Counted from the first letter of the stretch, positions 1 to 6,273 are shown. The stretch is 6,684 bases of DNA from an uncultured bacterium (GCA_937967775.1 CALCJH010000003.1:1-6684); one strand, 5' to 3'. A program made the numbers and translations. Notes: a model not told the origin generated them from the sequence alone.

Positions 1-162
1 TATGAGGCCTCGAAGACGGGCGCCGCGTTCCGCCAGAAGGACCTGTTCCGCTTCGATATGGTTCAGGTCTCCGGCACGGTCATTCCCGAGCCCGCTTCGC
101 TTCTGACCCTGGCGATGGGAGCCGCAGGGCTGCTTGGCTCCGCTCGCCTGAAGAGGCGTTGA
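1..162 (+). CDS. PEP-CTERM sorting-domain protein, C-terminal fragment
   Basis: Frame 1 is open from the window edge to TGA at 160-162 and gives the last 53 residues of a protein whose start lies outside the window. The tail has the full PEP-CTERM layout: a VIPEPAS motif (PEP at residues 29-31), a hydrophobic segment rich in Leu/Ala/Gly (about residues 34-48), and a basic end, RLKRR. In known systems this signal is recognised by an exosortase in the inner membrane, which cleaves it and sends the protein to the cell surface or extracellular matrix. The residues before the motif (DLFRFDMVQVSGTV) look like the last strand of a secreted beta-sandwich domain, but there is too little to name it. 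The function of the missing part is unknown. The sorting-signal call itself is firm. Confidence 0.9.
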   Translation, partial: YEASKTGAAFRQKDLFRFDMVQVSGTVIPEPASLLTLAMGAAGLLGSARLKRR

Positions 163-203
163 CATATCCGTCTGCTGGGGGCCGGAACTCCGTGTCGGCT
201 CCC

Positions 204-241
204 GGCAGGCCCCATCACCTCGCTACTCACAGGGGCCTGTC
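204..241 (+). repeat. Inverted repeat in the gap between the PEP-CTERM and prepilin-like genes
   Basis: CAGGCCCC (206-213) pairs perfectly with GGGGCCTG (232-239) around an 18-nt loop. Counting one G-U pair, the stem reaches about 10 bp (204-241). No T-run follows, so it is not a canonical intrinsic terminator. It lies just upstream of the ribosome binding site of the prepilin-like gene and could be a leader structure or a Rho-associated 3' end. The rest of the 163-263 gap shows nothing else convincing. Confidence 0.35.
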
Positions 242-263
242 CCCGGCGCAAGGACGGCTGAAC

Positions 264-1073
264 ATGAAAAGACACCCCGCCCGATCCGGATTCACTCTGA
301 TTGAGCTGCTTGTGGTCATCGCGGTCATCGCAATCCTGGCCGCCATTCTTTTCCCCGTGTTCGCCTCCGCCAAGAAGAAGGCACAGCAGGCGACCTGCTC
401 ATCCAACATGCGGCAGATCGGAATGGCGATGAGCATGTACACGGCTGACAACAAAGACCGCTTTCCGCCGCCGAAGGCGCCCAGCCCGAAGAACCCGGCC
501 ACAATGATCACCTGGGGCAAGTACTACTGGATGTTCACGATCAACATGTATACGAACGGAAAGCCTGCCTCCTGGGACCGACCGGCTGAGAGCTTTTTCG
601 TCTGCCCCACCGAGCCGGTAAAGCATGCGCTTTCAGGATCAAGAACGGAGAACATCTTTCCCGAGCCGGCAACGAGCTGGGGACTCAAGCGCAATCAGTA
701 TCGCGTTCTGGAGTTCTGGTGCAGCTACAGCATCAACGAGTGGATTGTGGACGATGCGCCGGGATTCGGGTTTCCCTTCCTGGGCTCCTGGGAGAATCCG
801 GCCGGGTCATTCATGGTGCTGGAGGCCAGCGACACGGAGATCGAGGGCGATGAGCTGGATGAACTGCGCTGGCCTCACCAGGGTGGAACGAACATTCTTT
901 ACATGGACGGTCACGTCCAGTGGCACAGGGTGGAATACAGCGGGCCGATCACCAGCAATCCTCAGACGGGTCTGCGGATGACCTCGGCTGATCCGCGCTA
1001 CTGGAAGTTCCCCCCGGCCAGCTCGCAGGGAGACGACGACCGGGGTCCCTGGACCCCGCGGGGAGACGACTGA
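264..1073 (+). CDS. Prepilin-type N-cleavage/H-X9-DG domain protein (DUF1559-like)
   Basis: This encodes a 269-residue type IV pilin-like or pseudopilin-like secreted protein. The N-terminus has a short basic leader ending in RSG, then the class III prepilin motif FTLIE. The expected prepilin peptidase cut is after Gly9, with Glu14 as the conserved +5 glutamate. One hydrophobic helix follows (about residues 15-34, ending FPVFA), then a Lys-rich stretch and CSSNMRQIGMAMSMYTADN, typical of DUF1559-like proteins. Near the C-terminus, His205 is followed by nine residues and then Asp215-Gly216 (DGHVQW), an exact H-X9-DG motif. The ATG at 264 is chosen because AAGGA lies at 250-254 and it starts directly at the leader. 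The TTG at 159 would add 35 residues with no pilin character. Such proteins are numerous in Armatimonadota and Planctomycetota and their individual roles are mostly unknown. The tail after the motif ends in two acidic GDD repeats. Confidence 0.92.
   Translation: MKRHPARSGFTLIELLVVIAVIAILAAILFPVFASAKKKAQQATCSSNMRQIGMAMSMYTADNKDRFPPPKAPSPKNPATMITWGKYYWMFTINMYTNGKPASWDRPAESFFVCPTEPVKHALSGSRTENIFPEPATSWGLKRNQYRVLEFWCSYSINEWIVDDAPGFGFPFLGSWENPAGSFMVLEASDTEIEGDELDELRWPHQGGTNILYMDGHVQWHRVEYSGPITSNPQTGLRMTSADPRYWKFPPASSQGDDDRGPWTPRGDD
1028..1070 (+). repeat. Direct repeat flanking a hairpin at the prepilin-phytase junction
   Basis: GGGAGACGAC occurs at 1028-1037 and again at 1061-1070. Between the copies, bases 1041-1047 pair with 1052-1058 (core GGGGTC/GACCCC) around a 4-nt loop. 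The second copy carries the Shine-Dalgarno sequence GGGGAG (1060-1065) for the downstream phytase-like gene, 7 nt before its ATG. All of it lies in the last codons of the prepilin-like gene, where it encodes the GDD repeats. The pattern is directly visible; a regulatory role is inference. Confidence 0.5.
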
Positions 1074-2188
1074 TGGAAAAGACACGTCTGATCGCGCTGG
1101 GGACGCTTGCTGGGCTGCTTCTTTCGGGCTGCTCCTCGACCCATGTGGCCAGCGCAGGGGCCACCGGGCAGGCGCCGGTCATCCGGGTGCAGCCAGCCCT
1201 GGCTACGGAGCCGGTGCCGAACGACCCGGACGACCCGGCCGTCTGGATTCATCCGCAGGATCCGGCCCGCAGCCTTATCCTGGGTACGGACAAGGACAAC
1301 GCGAACGGTGGTCTTTTCGTCTACGGGCTGGACGGGAAGCTCGCGCAGTCCTTCACTGGCATTCTGCGCCCGAACAACGTGGACGTGGAATACGGGTTCC
1401 GGCTGGGCGGCCGTGAGACGGATATCGCTGTGTTGACAGAGCGGGGGAAGCAGAGGCTGCGCGTCTTTGCCATTGACCGGCAGACGGGCCGCATGACCGA
1501 CGTGACCGGTTCGACCACGGTCTTCGAGGGGGAGAGCGGCGAGAAAGCCGCTCCCATGGGGATCGCGCTGTATCGGCGGCCCTCCGACGGAGCCGTCTTT
1601 GCCATCGTCAGCAGGAAGAACGGCGACTCCGGGAGCTATCTGGGGCAGTATCTCCTGACGGATGACGGCAGCGGCAGGGTGGACTGCCGGGAGGTTCGGC
1701 GCTTCGGCGAGTTCGGCGGCACCGGCGAGATCGAGTCCGTGCTCGTGGACGACGAGGCCGGGTTCGTCTACTACTCCGACGAGGAGTTCGGCATCCGCAA
1801 GTATCACGCTGACCCGGATGCGCCGGCAGCAGACCGCCAGCTGGTGATCTTCGGTGGGGAAGGTTATCAGGGAGACCGTGAGGGTCTGGCCATATATGCG
1901 CTGAACAGTGGGGGGTATCTCATCAGCACGGACCAGATCAAGAACGGGTCCCGCTACTATCTGTATCCCCGGGACGGCGGGCCAGCGCACCGGCACGAAC
2001 CTGCCATTGCGGTCGTAGAGGGCGGCGCGGACGACACGGACGGCATCGAAGCGGTTTCGAAGCCGCTGGGAGAGCGCTTCCCGGAAGGCATCCTTGTCGT
2101 GATGAATAGCAAGGATCGCAACTTCCTGATCTTCGACTGGCGGGACATCCTCAAAGGGCTTCCGCGGGAGGAACCGGCGGCCCGCTAG
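1073..2188 (+). CDS. Beta-propeller phytase-like lipoprotein (3-phytase family)
   Basis: This is a 371-residue lipoprotein. Residues 1-20 are a signal peptide ending in the lipobox LSGC, with Cys20 as the lipidated residue and Ser at +2, which favours the outer membrane. The rest resembles the six-bladed, calcium-dependent beta-propeller phytases, which remove phosphates from inositol hexakisphosphate. Landmarks are DPDDPAVW (51-58), TDK (72-74), NNVDVEYGF (101-109), TER (122-124), EIESVLVDDE (219-228), YYSDEEFG (233-240), GDREG (267-271), STDQ (285-288), DTDGIE (321-326) and FPEG (336-339). Length matches the family. The usual NNxDxRY motif has Glu106 instead of Arg, and the first motif is only partly classical, so phytate may not be the substrate. 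The ATG overlaps the upstream TGA by one base and has GGGGAG 7 nt before it, which suggests translational coupling to the prepilin-like gene. Fold assignment is strong; substrate assignment is moderate. Confidence 0.88.
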   Translation: MEKTRLIALGTLAGLLLSGCSSTHVASAGATGQAPVIRVQPALATEPVPNDPDDPAVWIHPQDPARSLILGTDKDNANGGLFVYGLDGKLAQSFTGILRPNNVDVEYGFRLGGRETDIAVLTERGKQRLRVFAIDRQTGRMTDVTGSTTVFEGESGEKAAPMGIALYRRPSDGAVFAIVSRKNGDSGSYLGQYLLTDDGSGRVDCREVRRFGEFGGTGEIESVLVDDEAGFVYYSDEEFGIRKYHADPDAPAADRQLVIFGGEGYQGDREGLAIYALNSGGYLISTDQIKNGSRYYLYPRDGGPAHRHEPAIAVVEGGADDTDGIEAVSKPLGERFPEGILVVMNSKDRNFLIFDWRDILKGLPREEPAAR

Positions 2189-2200
2189 CGGATTTCCGGC

Positions 2201-2228
2201 TTGCACAGTCCGTTATTGCGGGTAAGAT
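2201..2228 (+). promoter_or_regulatory. Possible sigma70-type promoter for sucD
   Basis: TTGCAC (2201-2206) and TAAGAT (2223-2228) are separated by 16 bp and match the -35 and -10 consensus at three and four positions of six. Transcription would start near 2235, at the base of the hairpin at 2233-2258, so the sucD mRNA would begin with that stem-loop. The promoter sits in the only gap between the phytase-like gene and sucD. The match is modest and rests on sequence alone. Confidence 0.3.
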
Positions 2229-2232
2229 GTGA

Positions 2233-2258
2233 GCGGCCGCCCTTTCGGGGGCGGCCGC
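2233..2258 (+). terminator. GC-rich hairpin, terminator-like, between the phytase-like gene and sucD
   Basis: Bases 2233-2242 (GCGGCCGCCC) pair perfectly with 2249-2258 around a 6-nt loop (TTTCGG). A further T-G pair would close a TTCG tetraloop. The stem is all G-C. Only a short T-tract follows (CATTTCAG), so intrinsic termination would be imperfect. It most simply marks the end of the prepilin/phytase transcript, but it lies only 25 bp before the sucD start and could instead be a 5' leader structure of sucD. Confidence 0.6.
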
Positions 2259-2283
2259 CATTTCAGGGAGACTTATCCGCAGT

Positions 2284-3153
2284 ATGGGCATACTGGTCGG
2301 CAAAGATACGCGCCTGATGGTGCAGGGATTCACCGGGCGCGAGGGGCAGTTTCACTCCCGGCAGATGCTGGAATACGGCACGAACATCGTGGCCGGGGTG
2401 ACGCCGGGAAAGGGTGGCGCCCAGGAGCTGGGAGTTCCTGTCTTCGACACCGTCCGCGAGGCTCGCGACGCCACCGGCGCGAATGCGACGGTCATCTTCG
2501 TCCCGGCACGCTTCTGCCGCGATGCCATCATCGAGGCGGTGGACGCGGGGATACCCCTGATCGTCTGCATAACGGAGGGGATTCCCGCGCAGGACACGGT
2601 CTACGCTGTCAATCTGGTGCGCCAGCGGGGCCTCCGGATGATCGGTCCCAACTGCCCCGGCATCATCACCCCGGGCGAGTGCAAGGTGGGCATCCTGCCC
2701 GGAGACATCTTCACTCCCGGACCCGTGGGACTGGTGTCGCGCAGCGGGACGTTGACCTACGAGATCGTAGACGAGCTGACGCGTGCCGGGCTGGGGCAAT
2801 CCACCTGCGTCGGGATCGGTGGGGATCAGACTCCGGGGATGACGTTCCTGGATGTGCTGCCTCTCTTCGAGCAGGATCCCCAGACCCGCGCCGTGGTGCT
2901 GGTGGGAGAGATCGGCGGGTCGGACGAAGAGCTTGCGGCGGAATACATCGCGCGGCAGATGACGAAGCCGGTCATCGGATTCATCTCCGGGCGGTCCGCG
3001 CCTCCCGGTAAGAGAATGGGCCACGCTGGAGCCATCATCAGCGGACGCACCGGAACCCCGCAGGCCAAGGTGGAGGCGCTGACCGCCGCCGGTGTGAAAG
3101 TCGCGGACACCACTCACGATATCCCGGCTCTTGTCCGGGAGGCGCTGGCCTGA
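2284..3153 (+). CDS. sucD: Succinyl-CoA synthetase (ADP-forming) alpha subunit
   Basis: This 289-residue protein is full length for SucD. With the beta subunit SucC it interconverts succinyl-CoA and succinate with substrate-level phosphorylation of a nucleoside diphosphate in the TCA cycle. The N-terminal CoA-binding Rossmann domain shows [12 protein letters not shown] (about 13-24) and [10 protein letters not shown] (36-45). The ligase domain shows [12 protein letters not shown] (120-131), SRSGTLTYE (152-160), GEIGG (208-212) and GHAGAI (246-251), with His247 as the phosphorylated catalytic histidine. The start aligns with the usual SucD N-terminus. The Shine-Dalgarno candidate GGGAG (2266-2270) is 13 nt from the ATG, longer than usual. 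No sucC lies next to it, although the two genes are often adjacent. The usual GGDP segment reads GGDQTPG (179-185), an uncommon variant. A related acyl-CoA synthetase alpha subunit is the main alternative. Confidence 0.93.
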   Translation: MGILVGKDTRLMVQGFTGREGQFHSRQMLEYGTNIVAGVTPGKGGAQELGVPVFDTVREARDATGANATVIFVPARFCRDAIIEAVDAGIPLIVCITEGIPAQDTVYAVNLVRQRGLRMIGPNCPGIITPGECKVGILPGDIFTPGPVGLVSRSGTLTYEIVDELTRAGLGQSTCVGIGGDQTPGMTFLDVLPLFEQDPQTRAVVLVGEIGGSDEELAAEYIARQMTKPVIGFISGRSAPPGKRMGHAGAIISGRTGTPQAKVEALTAAGVKVADTTHDIPALVREALA

Positions 3154-3166
3154 ATTCATTTACAAA

Positions 3167-3222
3167 GCCGGTCCGGGTCGCTTCAGTTGTCCGGATGCGA
3201 GTTAGCGGGGATTCAAACCGGC
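3167..3222 (+). repeat. Nested inverted repeats in the sucD-dehydrogenase gap
   Basis: GCCGGT (3167-3172) is complementary to ACCGGC (3217-3222). Inside this, TCCGG (3172-3176) is complementary to CCGGA (3191-3195). Together they could fold into an interrupted stem in the leader of the downstream dehydrogenase gene. There is no T-run, so it is not a standard terminator. In GC-rich DNA such short matches can arise by chance. I see no clear promoter in this gap (3154-3241). Confidence 0.25.
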
Positions 3223-3241
3223 CTACTTTCCAGAGGACGCT

Positions 3242-4171
3242 ATGACAAGCATCGCCTTCATCGGGATGGGAGCCATGGGCGCTCCGATGGCGGGAAATCT
3301 GCTGAAAGCCGGTTTTCCCGTCACCGTCCACAACCGGACCCGGGAGCGTGAGGAGCCCCTGGCTGCGCTTGGGGCCGCCAGAGCAGCCAGTCCGGCGGAG
3401 GCGGCCTCGCAGGCTGTCATTGTCTTCACCTGCGTCAGCGATGTCCCGGACGTGGAGGAGGTCATCTGCGGTCCTCGTGGCGTGCTGCAGGGCATACAAC
3501 CCGGGCGGCTGGTGGTGGACATGAGCACCATCGGACCGAAGGCGGCGCGCTCCATCGCCACCTGTTGTCGTGAAGCGGGTGCGCGCTTCGTGGACGCTCC
3601 GGTCTCCGGAGGACCACTCGGGGCGCAACAGGCCACTCTGTCCATTATGGCGGGCGGCGAAGCAGCCGATCTGGAGGAGGCGTTGCCGGCGCTGCGGGCG
3701 ATGGGTAAGACCATCGTCCACTGCGGGCCGGTGGGTACGGGACAGGCCACCAAGCTGGTGAATCAGATCGTGGGGGCGTGCACGTTCTGTGCGGTGGCGG
3801 AGGGCCTCACGTTCTCTCGGGCAGCCGGGCTGGACGGCGCAAAGACCATCGAGGCCGTTGGCGGAGGCGCTGCGGGAAGCTGGATGATGACGAACCTGGC
3901 TCCGCGGATGCTTGCGCACGACTTCGAGGGCGGCTTTAAGGTGTCGCTTCAGGCGAAGGATCTGCGGCTGGTGCTTGCGGAGGCGGACGAGATGGGCCTG
4001 CCTCTGCCCATCACACGGCTTGTGATACAGCTTCTGACCTGGCTGGAGGACAACGGACACGGTCAGCACGGCACGCAGAGCATCATCGCGGCCTATGAAG
4101 CCATTCGGGGAAAGGAGCCGCAGAGCAAAATCGGGCTGGAGCCGGGAGGAGCTGGCGGCGAAGCTGTCTAA
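3242..4171 (+). CDS. NAD(P)-dependent beta-hydroxyacid dehydrogenase (HIBADH/GarR family)
   Basis: This is a 309-residue cytoplasmic oxidoreductase. The N-terminal Rossmann domain has GMGAMGAPMAGNL (8-20). The HNRT segment at 30-33 follows the second beta strand; an Arg-Thr here usually means NADP(H) preference, while NAD enzymes have an acidic residue. The substrate-binding motif DAPVSGGPLGAQQATL (118-133) and the catalytic lysine segment GTGQATKLVNQ (165-175, Lys171) are in place. The all-alpha C-terminal domain includes the conserved KDL (239-241). The usual NN after the catalytic lysine is NQ here. Family members act on 3-hydroxyisobutyrate, tartronate semialdehyde, glyoxylate or succinic semialdehyde; the sequence alone does not decide which, but the NRT type points towards a reductase. 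AGAGGA (3232-3237) lies 4 nt before the ATG. The last 15 or so residues form a Gly-rich tail beyond the usual end. The downstream membrane protein starts 53 bp later, so co-transcription is likely. Confidence 0.9.
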   Translation: MTSIAFIGMGAMGAPMAGNLLKAGFPVTVHNRTREREEPLAALGAARAASPAEAASQAVIVFTCVSDVPDVEEVICGPRGVLQGIQPGRLVVDMSTIGPKAARSIATCCREAGARFVDAPVSGGPLGAQQATLSIMAGGEAADLEEALPALRAMGKTIVHCGPVGTGQATKLVNQIVGACTFCAVAEGLTFSRAAGLDGAKTIEAVGGGAAGSWMMTNLAPRMLAHDFEGGFKVSLQAKDLRLVLAEADEMGLPLPITRLVIQLLTWLEDNGHGQHGTQSIIAAYEAIRGKEPQSKIGLEPGGAGGEAV

Positions 4172-4183
4172 TGCCGCCGTAGA

Positions 4184-4204
4184 GCGCCGCCGCGTCCGCG
4201 GCGC
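4184..4204 (+). repeat. Short GC hairpin between the dehydrogenase and membrane-protein genes
   Basis: GCGCCGC (4184-4190) pairs with GCGGCGC (4198-4204) around a 7-nt loop. No T-tract follows. It lies 20 nt before the GTG start of the membrane-protein gene, which has no strong Shine-Dalgarno sequence, so it could affect read-through or ribosome access. The function is inference. Confidence 0.3.
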
Positions 4205-4224
4205 CGGGCGGAAACCGGCGGATC

Positions 4225-6210
4225 GTGCAGACACAGGCGAAAATCCCGGTCAAAACTCCCGGTCCCTCTTCGGGCGAGGAATCTCCCGCGAGAGCCTTCA
4301 CTCCGCGCGCACTCGTGCTGGGGCTCATCGTCACCACCGTCATCAACCTGTGGTTGCATCACGCTGAACTGACACTTTCCGGGCGCGGGCACAGCGCCAT
4401 CTCCAACACATCCATTCCTCTCGGCGCGTTCGATATGCTTTTCGCGCTGGCGGCGGTGAACCTGCTGGTGGGCTTCGCCGCGCCCTCGCTGCGACTGCGG
4501 CGCGGGGAGCTGATCATCATCTACACGATGTCGGCGGTCTCCACTGTCCTGTCCAGCTCCGGCGGGCTGCATTTCCTGCTGCCCGCTCTGACCACTCCCT
4601 TCTTCTTCGCCACGCGGGAGAACCGGTGGGCGGAGCTGTTCCACCCGTATATCCCGGACTGGATGGCGGTGAAGGACAGGGGTGCCCTGACAGGTTTCTA
4701 CTACGGCGGTCGCGAAGTGGACTGGGCGGCCTGGCTTGCGCCGCTGGCATCCTGGCTGGGCTTCCTGACGGTCTTTGCATTCTCCACTCTGTGCGTCACC
4801 CTCATTCTGCGCCGCCTGTGGGTGGACAACGAGAAGCTGCCGTTTCCCACTGTCACGCTTCCGCTGGAGCTCACCCGGGAAGGAGTGCCACTCTTCCGCA
4901 ACCGCCTGTTCTGGGCGGGACTCGCCCTTACCCTGGGACTTCAGGTTTTGAACACGCTCAGTTGGAACATCCCTCAGGTGCCTTCCATCAATACCCGCGG
5001 CATCCGTCTGTCCGACTGGCAGCTTTCGCCGCCGTGGGACTCCATTGCCTCCACGCAGCTCAGCGTTTTCGGGTTTGCTGTCGGAATCGGCTATCTGCTT
5101 TCCACCGAGGTCGCTTTCAGCTGCTGGTTCTTCTTCCTCATCACCCGCGCGGAGATCGTCTGGGGGAAGATGAGCGGCTGGTCGCTGGGCGCAAGCGAAG
5201 GAGCGCTGAGTGCCTTTCCGTGGATCGGGCACCAGGGGGCGGGCGCGTATCTGGGCATCACGCTGGCGCTGCTGTGGATGGGGAGGCGCTACTTCGCTTC
5301 GGTGTGGCGTTCGGCGATCGGGCGGCCTCCCGAGGGGTTCGAGGATGAAGCCCGCGTGTACCGTTTCGCTGTGGCGGGTCTTGCGCTGTCGCTGGTGGCT
5401 ATGGCGGCGTTCTGTATTGTGGGAGGCATTCAGCCCCGCACGGCGGCCGTTTTCCTGCTGCTGACGATTGCCTACCTTATAGCCGCCACACGCACCCGCG
5501 CCGAGACCGGCAACGCCTGGCCCACCGGCCCGGATGTGGACGCGTATTCGCTTATGACCACCGTGGGGGGCACGCGCATCTTCTCCCCCGCCGACCTGAC
5601 GGTGCTGCTGTTCGTGCGAAGCGCCACCGCCGCGCAGGACTTCCGCGGAGCCTGCATGCCCCATCAGCTGGACGCGCTGAAGATGGGACCGGAAGGAGGG
5701 CTCAGGGTGGGCCAGGTGGCGTTCGCTCTGATGCTGGCGACAGTGCTGGGAGTGATCATCAGCGCGGTCATTGCGGTGACGCTGTTTACGAACCTGGGGG
5801 CGGTGGCGCGGATAGACGCCTGGCGCGGACTGGCGGGCTTGCGGGCTTTCGATGCAGCCAGCTCTCTGATGCTCGCCCCGCGCGACCCGGACCCGGCGGG
5901 TGCTGCCGCGGTAGGGTTCGGCATGCTCACCGTGTTCGCCCTTATGGCCGCACGGGTGCAGTGGGTCTGGTGGCCCTTCCACCCCATCGGCTATGCGATG
6001 GCCAACACTCCCACCATGAACTACGCCTGGGTATCCATGCTGGTGGCGTGGGCCGCCAAGGTGATCATCGTGCGGACCGGTGGCATGCGGCTCTATCGGC
6101 AGGCTCTGCCGTTCTTCCTGGGTCTGATTGCAGGGGACTTCCTGGGAGGCGGCTCCACCACTCTGGCCGCCATCCTGTTCGGCACCAACGCCTACCCCGC
6201 CAACTGGTGA
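4225..6210 (+). CDS. Large polytopic membrane protein, DUF6785/DUF6784-like
   Basis: This is a 661-residue integral membrane protein with about 12-14 predicted transmembrane helices. Visible hydrophobic segments lie near residues 29-47, 66-87, 95-118, 170-195, 227-245, 275-306 (probably two), 338-354, 378-401, 404-421, 495-522, 558-576, 600-616 and 624-654. I recognise the layout as the DUF6785 family with a C-terminal DUF6784-like part (WWPFHPIGYAMANTPTMNY, 582-600; PFFLGLIAGDFLGGG, 629-643), from memory rather than a search. The function is not established. The cytoplasmic-type segment DNEKLPFPTVTLPLELT (201-217) and the Gly-rich last helix resemble oligopeptide transporter (OPT) proteins, so a transporter is plausible. 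The start is GTG at 4225. No ATG is in frame between the upstream stop (TAG 4180-4182) and the first helix, and the Shine-Dalgarno is weak (GGCGG). The gene follows the dehydrogenase by 53 bp and is probably co-transcribed with it. Confidence 0.82.
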   Translation: MQTQAKIPVKTPGPSSGEESPARAFTPRALVLGLIVTTVINLWLHHAELTLSGRGHSAISNTSIPLGAFDMLFALAAVNLLVGFAAPSLRLRRGELIIIYTMSAVSTVLSSSGGLHFLLPALTTPFFFATRENRWAELFHPYIPDWMAVKDRGALTGFYYGGREVDWAAWLAPLASWLGFLTVFAFSTLCVTLILRRLWVDNEKLPFPTVTLPLELTREGVPLFRNRLFWAGLALTLGLQVLNTLSWNIPQVPSINTRGIRLSDWQLSPPWDSIASTQLSVFGFAVGIGYLLSTEVAFSCWFFFLITRAEIVWGKMSGWSLGASEGALSAFPWIGHQGAGAYLGITLALLWMGRRYFASVWRSAIGRPPEGFEDEARVYRFAVAGLALSLVAMAAFCIVGGIQPRTAAVFLLLTIAYLIAATRTRAETGNAWPTGPDVDAYSLMTTVGGTRIFSPADLTVLLFVRSATAAQDFRGACMPHQLDALKMGPEGGLRVGQVAFALMLATVLGVIISAVIAVTLFTNLGAVARIDAWRGLAGLRAFDAASSLMLAPRDPDPAGAAAVGFGMLTVFALMAARVQWVWWPFHPIGYAMANTPTMNYAWVSMLVAWAAKVIIVRTGGMRLYRQALPFFLGLIAGDFLGGGSTTLAAILFGTNAYPANW

Positions 6211-6218
6211 CCTGTGGA

Positions 6219-6246
6219 AAAGCCCGGCGGTTTGCCGCCGGGCTTT
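6219..6246. terminator. Bidirectional intrinsic terminator between convergent genes
   Basis: AAAGCCCGGCGG (6219-6230) pairs perfectly with CCGCCGGGCTTT (6235-6246) around the loop TTTG. The stem is 12 bp. The plus strand ends in TTT; on the minus strand the same hairpin ends in TTTT followed by CC. It begins 8 bp after the stop of the membrane-protein gene and lies 27 bp past the stop of the minus-strand gene, so it can end both transcripts. Confidence 0.88.
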
Positions 6247-6273
6247 GAAACGCGTATTCTTGCTGCAGGGATC

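Noticed and set aside
159..164. Perfect TTGACA as a -35 box for the prepilin-like gene
   Set aside because: It overlaps the PEP-CTERM stop codon, and no acceptable -10 box lies 16-18 bp downstream (the region reads GCCGGAAC).
159..263. Longer N-terminus for the prepilin-like protein from a TTG at 159
   Set aside because: The added 35 residues have no pilin character and would bury the leader. The ATG at 264 has a good AAGGA and begins the prepilin leader directly.
998..2206. 402-codon minus-strand open frame over the phytase-like gene
   Set aside because: It is an antisense shadow produced by GC-rich codon use. Its translation has no recognisable domain, while the plus strand has clear family motifs.
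2229..3011. 260-codon plus-strand frame overlapping sucD
   Set aside because: It is out of frame with sucD and composed of Arg/Gly/His-rich filler. sucD is unambiguous.
3187..3215. TTGTCC-17-GATTCA as a promoter for the dehydrogenase gene
   Set aside because: The -10 match is too poor to support a call.
3038..4234. 398-codon minus-strand open frame over the dehydrogenase gene
   Set aside because: It is an antisense shadow. The plus-strand protein has every catalytic motif of its family.
4168..5982. 604-codon minus-strand open frame over the membrane protein gene
   Set aside because: The translation is a low-complexity Arg/Gln/His/Gly-rich sequence typical of antisense frames in GC-rich DNA. 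The plus strand encodes coherent membrane helices.
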